A stretch of 43,190 nucleotides of DNA from a virus. Shown here piece by piece: positions 14,534 through 22,801 of the stretch (the stretch's first letter is position 1; each line of letters begins with the position of its first letter). The stretch spans positions 1-43,190 of IMG/VR virus record IMGVR_UViG_3300037517_001496; one strand, written 5' to 3'. A program made the position numbers and the translations under genes. The notes under the pieces were generated by a model. That model did not search any database, was not told where the DNA came from, and was given only the letters and a program-made list of their open reading frames with translations.

Positions 14534-14920
14534 TTAAATCGGCAAGTAAAGTTCTCGTTTTAATCTCTGCAAACCAATTGTTTGCATTACCTCTTCGCTG
14601 AAGTTTCCTTTGCCATCATCGTTGTCGAGCGGCACGGCAAGGCATCCCATTTTGCCAGACAACTCGCAGTGAGCTTTCCAGTGCGCCATCACGTCAATGA
14701 TGTCTCGCGGCTTCGTAAACTCCGGATGCCAAGCTGGATAGCACGTCGGCATGAAGACGTGGTCGCTGTATCCAAACAGTCGCTGCCCGCGATAATGAGC
14801 AAACGTCGAGATGTTCGGATGCGGATGTATTTTGTGACCAAAAGACTCCGCAAATGCTTGCAACTCAGCAAATTGCTGAGTCCCTGCCGGAGTCAAGCGG
14901 TATGTGATGTTTTCTCGCAT
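14534..14920 (-). CDS. Conserved phage protein of unknown function
   Basis: 128 residues with an ordinary globular composition. It is rich in His, Trp and Tyr in the middle (HPHPN, FGYSDHVF, YPAWHPEFTKPRDIID, MAHWKAHCE). The YPAWHPE and RD-I-I-D...WK motifs look like a conserved family found next to podovirus tail genes, but I cannot name it. The start codon overlaps the previous stop (TAATG), with a CTTCTCC stretch rather than a normal Shine-Dalgarno upstream. It lies between the nozzle-like gene and the internal proteins. Confidence 0.65.
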   Translation of the reverse strand: MRENITYRLTPAGTQQFAELQAFAESFGHKIHPHPNISTFAHYRGQRLFGYSDHVFMPTCYPAWHPEFTKPRDIIDVMAHWKAHCELSGKMGCLAVPLDNDDGKGNFSEEVMQTIGLQRLKRELYLPI

Positions 14921-15162
14921 TAGGAGAAGGTTATAACCACGCCATTTTTGTCTGTCGATGCAGCTTCGAGTGCAGCATCATTTATTTCTGCGAATCGGTT
15001 CTCGGATGTCCCGCAAACAACACAAGGCAAGCATTCTGTGTTGTTTTGATTACCAAAAGGAATCGACGAATACAGTTGAATCGAGCCATCGTTTCCAAAC
15101 GGTGATATAAACAAGTTTGGGTATGACTCGATTTTTTTTGTTGCGTCGTCGATTGATGGCAT
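14920..15162 (-). CDS. Small protein of unknown function (80 residues)
   Basis: It begins MPSIDDATKK and ends NGVVITFS, with a Cys cluster CLPCVVCG near the middle. The frame is open further upstream to 15264. I chose ATG 15162 because it lies one base after the stop of the tail nozzle gene in the TAATATG arrangement used throughout this genome, and because the longer version would overlap the nozzle gene by 100 bases with a very basic, unlikely N-terminus. Function is unknown. Confidence 0.65.
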   Translation of the reverse strand: MPSIDDATKKIESYPNLFISPFGNDGSIQLYSSIPFGNQNNTECLPCVVCGTSENRFAEINDAALEAASTDKNGVVITFS

Positions 15163-15163
15163 A

Positions 15164-17287
15164 TTACGGGCAAGGACGTGAGAGACGTTGTTGTTTCGCG
15201 GCAACCGTCGCTTCGCGTATCGCTTTGTCGCTGGCAATCTGGTCTGCATCAGCTTGCGAAACAATAGAAGTCGCAGAGGCTGTTGCTGTTACAGTTATTT
15301 TTGGCCCGCCATTCGGGCAAACATCCGTGTAGGTTCTGGTTTGCGAAGAAAGCCACTGTCGCGCAATCGGAGCTTGAGTTGCGGTTGGAATGTCGATGAG
15401 CGCACTCTGCCCATTCTCGCCGACAACGCAGTACTTGGTTTCAATGATTTTTGTGCCTCCGACCGAGCGTTCGGCCCACGGGTCTTGGAACATTCGCACA
15501 CCTTCAACTCCGAGCGCACCACACCATTCAATCAGGTAGGAAAACGCCTTGTCCACGTTTTGCGTATCCTTTGATTCACAAGAAGTTATGCGTGCGTCGC
15601 CTTCGATGTTTCGCGTTATCAATCGACGGCTCTGCGTTTGCAAAAGCCCGAAGTCTTTGACTTTGGCGTAGTCCGGTGAGTTTTTGTACTCGGCGACATT
15701 TGTTGCAGCCAAGATGCGCTGGGTCAGGATTTCGTTGTATGCCCCCTTTGTGCCTCTGTATGAGATTTTTACGTCAACAGTTCCGGAAATCTGAGAGCAA
15801 TCTACCTCTCCGTAAACGAGTTGCTTCAAATCCATCCCGTCGCCCATGAGTGCGGTTTCGACCTGACAGTAAATCCGCTGTTGACGCTCTGCGACTGTTC
15901 CGCTTGGCCGAATTTCCAAAAACGTATCGTACCGCTCCGGACGGAAAGCCTCCCAAACGTGATTGAACGACTGGTCTCCCGTGGGAGCGTAATCGACCGA
16001 CAGCGCAAACAACTTTGGCTCGTTGCCGATGTAAGCGTTGAGCCACTCAATCGGACGAATCCCCGTCCAAACGCCAGCCCACGCGGGCGAGCGGCTCTGG
16101 TTCCATTCAGACGCTGCCGCGTAGTCCAAAACCATCGTCGCAGAGTTCAGCGGCTCGGCATAGGGAATCGAGGTTAGCAGGTAGTTTTCAAAGGCAGCGC
16201 AACAAATGCCCGACAAGTCTGGAGCCATCAATCGCTTGGCTTTCGCCATTTCGATGTCTTTGTAAAGTACTTGCGATGAGAGGTATGAAGCGGCAGCAAC
16301 ATCGACAGAAACAAGTCCGCCTTGCGAGAACCACCACATCATTCCGGCTTGAAATGCAATTGACTTTCCAGCGACGCATCCAATGTTCGGATACAGAGTC
16401 GTTTGGAAGTTTGCCGTTTGAGGCCAAAGCGTTCTGTCGAGAATTCCGGATGCGAGCGAATAGGTCGCTCGGTCGGTGAACACATAGAGTCGAGACTCGG
16501 TGTTTTGGCCGATGTAATCAACCATTGCAGTGACCGGACGCGGGACGGAGAAATCCCCGCGACCCGTGCCAGACTTACGCTCCTCCCACGAAAGCGGGTC
16601 GCCTAAATCGCTTGCTGAGATGATGTTGCCGCTTGCAAGCCAGAGGCGACTTCCCGAATAAGCCATCCAGTACCCAACGGGCATTTTGGTTGCGACGTTG
16701 CCTGTTTTATTCGAGCCGTCCCAGTAGCACGGCTGCGAAACGCCATCCTGCACAATAACCAGCCGATGCGATGGGGTAACGGTTACGTCCCCGCTCGAAA
16801 CGATTGCGGATTGCGTCGCGATGACAAAGTTGACTTTTTTTACGTCGGCGTTGAGCCGAATATTAGTCAACCTGTACTCCGCCCAATCGGCTGGTTGCGT
16901 CAAAGGGAATGGCGCGTAGTAAACTATGCCATCAACAGCAAACACAAGATACGGTATTTCATACTCTTGTGAAGATTCGCCGCTGGGCGTGAAAATGCTT
17001 TGAGGCTTGAAAATCAGTTGCCCTTCAGCCGTTTCAATCGTTGTCGCAGCCTCGTTCTGCTTGTTCGCAGAAAAAACAATTCCGCCTTGAAAATTCCCTT
17101 TGGGCAACGAGAGCTTCATCCGGAATCCATTGCGCGTCTGACCTATGCCACCACGAATGGTGCAGTTCTGCGCCCACTTGATTTGGTCTTCCGGTAAGGC
17201 CCACGGGTTGCGAACGGAGTTGACTCCATGAATCCAGCCCGCGCTGGCTTTCTGAACGCGCCCCGAAGTGATTTGCGGACTCTTCAT
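15164..17287 (-). CDS. Tail nozzle / tubular protein B-like protein with C-terminal DUF5977-like tag
   Basis: 707 residues. Many short beta segments with repeated Trp/Tyr/Gly turns suggest a beta-propeller-like tail protein. Size, position directly after the adaptor-like gene, and absence of a tape measure fit a gp12-like nozzle. The last ~65 residues differ: a unit with TYTDVCPNGG, then KITVTATASATSIVSQADAD and an Ala-rich helix ending in Cys-Pro. This resembles DUF5977, a small repeat appended to surface proteins in other bacteria and phages. ATG 17287 overlaps the stop of the preceding gene (TAATG). Assignment to the nozzle rests on architecture and context, not on catalytic motifs. Confidence 0.65.
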   Translation of the reverse strand: MKSPQITSGRVQKASAGWIHGVNSVRNPWALPEDQIKWAQNCTIRGGIGQTRNGFRMKLSLPKGNFQGGIVFSANKQNEAATTIETAEGQLIFKPQSIFTPSGESSQEYEIPYLVFAVDGIVYYAPFPLTQPADWAEYRLTNIRLNADVKKVNFVIATQSAIVSSGDVTVTPSHRLVIVQDGVSQPCYWDGSNKTGNVATKMPVGYWMAYSGSRLWLASGNIISASDLGDPLSWEERKSGTGRGDFSVPRPVTAMVDYIGQNTESRLYVFTDRATYSLASGILDRTLWPQTANFQTTLYPNIGCVAGKSIAFQAGMMWWFSQGGLVSVDVAAASYLSSQVLYKDIEMAKAKRLMAPDLSGICCAAFENYLLTSIPYAEPLNSATMVLDYAAASEWNQSRSPAWAGVWTGIRPIEWLNAYIGNEPKLFALSVDYAPTGDQSFNHVWEAFRPERYDTFLEIRPSGTVAERQQRIYCQVETALMGDGMDLKQLVYGEVDCSQISGTVDVKISYRGTKGAYNEILTQRILAATNVAEYKNSPDYAKVKDFGLLQTQSRRLITRNIEGDARITSCESKDTQNVDKAFSYLIEWCGALGVEGVRMFQDPWAERSVGGTKIIETKYCVVGENGQSALIDIPTATQAPIARQWLSSQTRTYTDVCPNGGPKITVTATASATSIVSQADADQIASDKAIREATVAAKQQRLSRPCP

Positions 17288-20200
17288 TAGAACATGACAG
17301 GGTCAGTCCCGTCGCCAAACGTAATGTTGTTAATTTGAGGCGTTTGCATTGCGTGACCATCGAGGCTTTCGCTTTGCGCTCGAAGATACGTCGTCGCCAA
17401 CTGCCAGTAGCGTTGCGCTTGGTCGAGAAAGTCCTTATCCTCAAGGTCTACCGCATGAACAGCGGCAATGACTGCGCGAGCATTTTCGACCGGAATGTAA
17501 TCAAGCGGAGACTCGAACCTTGGTGCTTTCGGCTGGTAAAGGATTCGCGCCCAAGCGCACTTTTTGCCAAGCCGGATGCGTCGATACTTCGGGTTGGTTT
17601 CGGTCGGATGATATTGACCGATGAGCGTTAGGTCATTCGACCTGCCGAAGTCTGCCGCGTACAACGAAATGAATCCGGACGTTTTCGGCTTTTCGATGTG
17701 CTCGATATTTTTGACAAGAATTGGTTTTTCTTGACTCGAAACAAAAAAGTCAAGGTCTGGACTTGTTCCTGTTGAAAACCATTTTAAGAACCCGCCAAAA
17801 TCGGCTCTAGCAGCCGCGCCAACGCCTCCTCCGCCAGAGAACACGATGGTCGGCTCTTGTACATATCCAGAGCCGGAATTCGTCAACGTCAGTGAAGTCA
17901 CAGAGCCGTTTAAAAAAGCCACTGCTGTGGCTCCAGACCCAGATTGACCCGACGCTGGCGTAATGGTAACCGTCAGCGGGAGCGTGTATCCGGAACCTCC
18001 GGAGGTGATGGTAATACCCGTGACTGCACCAGCGTAAACTTCTGCTGTTGCAGTTGCACCTGTGCCGCTTCCGCCAGTAATTGTTACTATCGGTGGAATT
18101 ATTCCGCTATAATTTTGCCCACCATTGGTAATGTCGATTCTGTTTATTGGGCCGCTCACGGTCGCTAGTGCTGTCGCCCCTGAACCCATTTCGCTGACAA
18201 TGTTGACTGATGGGTTTGACGTGTAACCTGTGCCTCCGTAAATAATTGCAAGCGAAGATATCGATGAACGCTTCAGTTTAAATTGGTTTTTGCCAGCCCG
18301 TGAAAGCCTGTAATTCGATTCTGGGGATGGAGTATATGGAAGCTCATACGTTGAATCCAGTGGTGTGAGTGCCACTCCGCTTCCATCCGAGAAGAGATAG
18401 TCCTCGCACTCAATTAGTTCAGTTGGAGCGATGGAAAAGGTTTCAGCAATAACCATTTCCATCACTCCAAGTTGAAAGCCAGTTATTTGAACAGGAGAGC
18501 CTTGAGTTGTGTATACATCAACGTCGTTTTCGTTGATTTTGATTTTATAATTCAGCGTTGGAGAAATGCCCGCCGGAAGTTGTGAGCCGGAGCCAGCCCT
18601 AAATTTAACTATCTGGTCTTGAGCGAGATAGTTTATCGATTCTGGAGTCAATCTGTTTCCGCCAAAAACAACAGCTTGAGCCGTCCCCTTCACTGCAAAA
18701 TAAAGCGGGCCGTACCCTAAGTCTTGAGGTCGAATCAACCCGTATGCAAAATCCGACGTGATTTGCCAACTGTTGTAAGTGGTTGTATCGCCGGACACTT
18801 TTGTAACATTGACAACAAGCGTTCTTGTCCCTCCCGACTCTGTGTAGCTAACTACAGAGCCACTCATAAACGTCGTAGACCCAACTGGCTTTCCTACTGA
18901 AAGCACAGAAACTCCTTGACCAACTTTAAATTTAATCGGTGAGGTTTGGGCGTTGAGCAAAAACTGCAAGCTGCTAACCGATGGCGCAACTGAGGAATTT
19001 GACGTGTTTACGGTTGTTGGCGGATTGTTTGCGTCTGCAAGTGACGAATAGACAGCTATCTTGCTATCAGAGAGCTTTCTTGTGAAAAATTGAGTTGACG
19101 AGTTTATTTGCCCTGCATCCGGCGAAGTGTTTGCGTCAGTTACAAGCGTTTTTGGGAACGAGTAGTCAGTGTCAAAATACGTTGTCATCCCTTGACGAAC
19201 CCAAGAAAAGTCTCCTATCCAGTTATTTGTGAATCCAATGCCAAATGTTCTCGATATGACTACGTTAAATTCGCCTGTTGCAGAAGAAGTTATATTGACA
19301 TCGCTGAAGTCAATATTTTTTACCGTAAAGGTTCCGCTGGAATCAAATGGGGTTTCAGCGCGATATGTGACTCCTTGAATGAGTGGACTTGGAAGCGTTC
19401 CGGTTGAAGAGAACTGAACGAACATTCCAGTTGATGGACTGACTGCAACGGCTGGAATGGTAGTGTACCCAGTCCCCTGAGTTATGACATCGACGGCAGT
19501 TATTTTCCCAGTCGCAGAATCCACAACTGCGCTTGCGCTCGCTCCGCTTCCGGTCGTTCCGGCAACAAGCAATGCTGGTGCGTTTGTATAGCCGGAGCCA
19601 GCATTTGTTATTTCATATTCTGAAATAAAGTTTGTTGTTATTGAGCATTTTGCGTAGGCAAACGAACTTGGGAATATAGTATCGTAAGTTAACGCTGGCG
19701 AAGCGGTTAATACAAGCGATGTTATTGGGGCATTCTGAGCGTTAAGTATAAAAATCTTATTATCAGTCGCGCTTGCATAGTATCCAGTTGAGGCGGAAAA
19801 TGCAGTTATTCCTGCCGATATTAAAGTGGCTAGGACGTTTGTTGAGTCGCTTGCTTTGAAATATAGATTTACATTTCCTAAAAGGTCGGTTGTATTGCCG
19901 CTTGCGAGAAGCGATGATATTATTCCAAGCGATATTGTTATTTCAATATTAGTTCCAGCCGTTGGTGCTGGAGTTATTGTAAAATTTGGTGAATTGATAG
20001 CGGATATAGTTGCATTTGCAGCTATGCCAGTTCCAGAAACGCCCATCCCAACTTTTAATTTTGAGACGTTAAATCCTTCTGGAGTGGTATTTATACCACT
20101 TACGACGCCACCTGAGCCAATGTTGCCTGTAACTTTAATTGAATCAACAGATGGTGGGGCTTGTATTGTTATTGGCATCTCCGCTACGCACCCAACATTT

Positions 20201-22431
20201 GCAGCTTTCGGGGCAGTCGTGGCATTGCTGTAAACAACATCAAATGTTTGAATTACTTTTCCAGATACATTGCTTACCGATACACCAGAGTAAGGCCCAA
20301 ATGATACAGTTTGTGCTGTAAAGCCTGATGTTACAGTGTTGTTGTTTATTGCATTTACAACCTTCTGAGCCAGCGAGCTAGTTGTTTCAGAGCTTACATA
20401 AGAAATCGACGATGCAATTAGCTCTACATTTGCACTGCTTTCGCGCAAAACAGCCCTAAAGTTTAAAATGTTCCCGCCAGCAGTTGGCGAGGCAGCAAAG
20501 ATATATCTTGGGGAGGCTGATTGCTCAATTTCAATTCTTGGCGTGTATCGATAGCCAGAGCCTCCTGACGTTAAAGTGATTGCATTGACGGGTCTGGACT
20601 CAAGAACAGTGTTTACTGAGGCAATCGCAGCGGCTCCCGTCCCATAACCATACAGGTCGATTCGGGTCACAGACTGGCCTTGCACAACTGCCCTTGCACG
20701 CGCATGGAACGTGGCATTCCCAATGAATTTAACTGTTGGCAACGATGTCGCTGAGTATTTCGTCCCACCATTTGTAACCTTTACAAATCCAACATATTGC
20801 AGACCAGTGGCTGGGTCTGTCTTCATTACGGCCTCAGCGGTCGCTTGAGTTCCAGTAGGGTCGTTTGGCGATTCGATTTGAACGATTGGTGCTCCCGTGT
20901 ACCCGATACCTCCAATGTCGTCAAACTTCACGGCAGGGACGTTTGTATAACCACCTCCACCTGAAACAATTGATGCAAATGTCACTGGCCCAGTGACAAC
21001 AGCGGTTATCTCTGCGCCTTGCCCAGTCGCTGGATTTATGCTTATGCCGCTGGCGGATATGTTTGAAACTTTACCCGCGCTGGATTGCGCCGGAATGAGT
21101 TTCGCAACGCTATTCTGCCCACTGCCCGTAGTGGTAAATACGATTGGCTTTTCACCCGACAAGGAAGCCTCGTAAGATTCATGCAGCGTGACGTTTTTTC
21201 CGTCAATCCTTCTTGCGTAGTAGTTCTGACCGCTCAATAACGGCTCTGGGAGCGAGCCTCCAGCAGAGTACGCTTGAACCAAATCGCCAGTCGAAAATGG
21301 GGCGTCGAGCGTGAATTCCAGCGTTGTTTCTGGGGCAATCGGATTGCGAACAACGATTGTGCTGTTGTTTTTGCTTCCGCTTAACAGTATGCGATTGATG
21401 TCGTTAGATGCGTCCGAAGATGTTTTGTAAACAACAATGTTGTAAGCGTCATCGAGGATTCGCGCAAAGTATACCGTTTCCGTTGCAAGGGGAGCCGGAA
21501 GCTCAAGGTTCGATATCTTTTCAAACCGCACTTCCGTGCCTGTTTGGATTTTCGGAAAGATGCTTCCAAATGCTGTCGCCGCTGGAAGATACAATGCAGT
21601 CGAAACCTGCACTGAGCGTGTATTTTCAAAGTCTCCAAGCACGTTCGCGTTGAGGTTGTTGCGAAGGTCGGTGATTTGAATTCCGTTGATGCCATTCTCG
21701 GCATCCAGTTGGGATTGATGCAGTGTTACCGTGCTGGCGGAAGGCGTTCCGATGTAGTAGTTACCGTTGTTGCTCAACGGCTTTGGCGTAGTCGTTACAA
21801 ACGTAATTTTTGCGAGTGTACCAGCAACAAAGTTGTGCGAGCCGGACTGTGCTGTAAACTCGTAAAGCGGCTTTGTCTTTGCCGACCGCAACAGAATGTT
21901 GACGCTGTCCGGCTGAATCAGCCCAAGCGGGAAGTCGGATATGGCATGAGCCGTAACGTAAAGCCCGTCAACGCCCTCTCCTGCTTCTGTTTGCGTCCTA
22001 AGAGCACGATTGTTCCCGTCATATCCGATGACGCGCAGCCGAACCCCGACATCACTTTCGTGCTCTGCAATCGCAATGAGTTGCGAAGGCTGGAGGATGT
22101 CCATGACAACGGGAACAAACCCACGGTCGTCCCACGCCCACGAAACGGGCGAGTACATCCCGCCTTTGTTGATATGGTACTGAAATAACCTGCTGCGAAA
22201 GTAAAGCGGCGAGCCGTCAGTGTTTACAGCGAGAGGGACTTCGATTCCACGCGGGAGCGTGACGCTCATCCCATCCCATCCGGTGCATACGTCCACCTGC
22301 GAAATCAGGTGGTGGTAGTGACCGGAATCCATAAGACCCTGAACGGCTTGCGACAGCTTCCGGTAAATCCGGTTGCTGTCGGTCGTCGCCAGAATCTCAG
22401 AAATCTCGTCGTAAATCTCTGAGACAAACAT
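17287..22431 (-). CDS. Tail adaptor-like protein with a giant beta-repeat insertion (1714 residues)
   Basis: Residues 1-190 (MFVSEIYDEISEIL ... RLFQYHINKGG ... ILQPSQLIAIAEHE ... LRVIGYDGNN) and the last ~160 (IPVENARAVIAAVHAVD ... YWQLATTYLRAQ ... NNITFGDGTDPVMF) look like the two ends of a podovirus head-to-tail structural protein of tail tubular A type. Between them lie roughly 1,350 residues of beta-rich sequence with clusters of a glycine-rich repeat 'G.GY...P.v.i....GsGA.A.A.v..G.v..i.vt.gG.GY' at about 478-625, 931-1000 and 1398-1551. Such repeats are common in surface-exposed phage and bacterial proteins. The insertion probably projects from the tail and may bind the host or decorate the virion. 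The start is ATG 22431, two bases after the previous stop. Confidence 0.65.
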   Translation of the reverse strand: MFVSEIYDEISEILATTDSNRIYRKLSQAVQGLMDSGHYHHLISQVDVCTGWDGMSVTLPRGIEVPLAVNTDGSPLYFRSRLFQYHINKGGMYSPVSWAWDDRGFVPVVMDILQPSQLIAIAEHESDVGVRLRVIGYDGNNRALRTQTEAGEGVDGLYVTAHAISDFPLGLIQPDSVNILLRSAKTKPLYEFTAQSGSHNFVAGTLAKITFVTTTPKPLSNNGNYYIGTPSASTVTLHQSQLDAENGINGIQITDLRNNLNANVLGDFENTRSVQVSTALYLPAATAFGSIFPKIQTGTEVRFEKISNLELPAPLATETVYFARILDDAYNIVVYKTSSDASNDINRILLSGSKNNSTIVVRNPIAPETTLEFTLDAPFSTGDLVQAYSAGGSLPEPLLSGQNYYARRIDGKNVTLHESYEASLSGEKPIVFTTTGSGQNSVAKLIPAQSSAGKVSNISASGISINPATGQGAEITAVVTGPVTFASIVSGGGGYTNVPAVKFDDIGGIGYTGAPIVQIESPNDPTGTQATAEAVMKTDPATGLQYVGFVKVTNGGTKYSATSLPTVKFIGNATFHARARAVVQGQSVTRIDLYGYGTGAAAIASVNTVLESRPVNAITLTSGGSGYRYTPRIEIEQSASPRYIFAASPTAGGNILNFRAVLRESSANVELIASSISYVSSETTSSLAQKVVNAINNNTVTSGFTAQTVSFGPYSGVSVSNVSGKVIQTFDVVYSNATTAPKAANVGCVAEMPITIQAPPSVDSIKVTGNIGSGGVVSGINTTPEGFNVSKLKVGMGVSGTGIAANATISAINSPNFTITPAPTAGTNIEITISLGIISSLLASGNTTDLLGNVNLYFKASDSTNVLATLISAGITAFSASTGYYASATDNKIFILNAQNAPITSLVLTASPALTYDTIFPSSFAYAKCSITTNFISEYEITNAGSGYTNAPALLVAGTTGSGASASAVVDSATGKITAVDVITQGTGYTTIPAVAVSPSTGMFVQFSSTGTLPSPLIQGVTYRAETPFDSSGTFTVKNIDFSDVNITSSATGEFNVVISRTFGIGFTNNWIGDFSWVRQGMTTYFDTDYSFPKTLVTDANTSPDAGQINSSTQFFTRKLSDSKIAVYSSLADANNPPTTVNTSNSSVAPSVSSLQFLLNAQTSPIKFKVGQGVSVLSVGKPVGSTTFMSGSVVSYTESGGTRTLVVNVTKVSGDTTTYNSWQITSDFAYGLIRPQDLGYGPLYFAVKGTAQAVVFGGNRLTPESINYLAQDQIVKFRAGSGSQLPAGISPTLNYKIKINENDVDVYTTQGSPVQITGFQLGVMEMVIAETFSIAPTELIECEDYLFSDGSGVALTPLDSTYELPYTPSPESNYRLSRAGKNQFKLKRSSISSLAIIYGGTGYTSNPSVNIVSEMGSGATALATVSGPINRIDITNGGQNYSGIIPPIVTITGGSGTGATATAEVYAGAVTGITITSGGSGYTLPLTVTITPASGQSGSGATAVAFLNGSVTSLTLTNSGSGYVQEPTIVFSGGGGVGAAARADFGGFLKWFSTGTSPDLDFFVSSQEKPILVKNIEHIEKPKTSGFISLYAADFGRSNDLTLIGQYHPTETNPKYRRIRLGKKCAWARILYQPKAPRFESPLDYIPVENARAVIAAVHAVDLEDKDFLDQAQRYWQLATTYLRAQSESLDGHAMQTPQINNITFGDGTDPVMF

Positions 22432-22433
22432 GG

Positions 22434-22790
22434 TTACTTGTAGCTGCCTTCTTCAGCTATGGATGCCAAAAACTCTTCGTCAGCCTTTTTGCGCCCTCCC
22501 TTGTCCTCCATTTCCATTTCCTTCTCTCCTCCCTCATCCTCCATCTCCGGAGCGGCAGCTTGACCTTCGAGCATTGTTGCGAACTCGCTGAGGCCCGAAG
22601 AGAGGTTCTTGATAACGTCGTAAATCGCCATGAACATCGCTTTTGGGATTTCGATGGTCTCCCCACCTTCCGCGCCCATTCCAGCCCCTTCTGGGGGCAT
22701 CCCTGCTCCTGCTGGAGGCATTGCTGCGCCCATTCCCGAATCCATCCCTGCTGCCGGAGCAGCACCCATAGCCATTTCGTTCTGTTTCAT
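22434..22790 (-). CDS. Met/Gly/Ala-rich acidic small protein
   Basis: 118 residues. Residues 1-45 are Met, Gly, Ala and Pro-rich (GMDSGMGAAMPPAGAG), 46-75 form a helix (PKAMFMAIYDVIKNLSSG), and the C-terminal 40 are strongly acidic with Glu/Met/Asp/Lys. There is no recognised family. It sits between a tail fibre and the adaptor-like gene, so it may be a minor structural protein or chaperone. The spacing after the previous stop (11 bases, A-rich) is longer than usual here. Confidence 0.65.
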   Translation of the reverse strand: MKQNEMAMGAAPAAGMDSGMGAAMPPAGAGMPPEGAGMGAEGGETIEIPKAMFMAIYDVIKNLSSGLSEFATMLEGQAAAPEMEDEGGEKEMEMEDKGGRKKADEEFLASIAEEGSYK

Positions 22791-22801
22791 ATTTTTTGCT
22801 T

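Noticed and set aside
14920-15264. 114-residue version of the small gene after the nozzle gene
   Set aside because: It would overlap the nozzle gene by 100 bases with an Arg-rich N-terminus; ATG 15162 fits the TAATATG rule.
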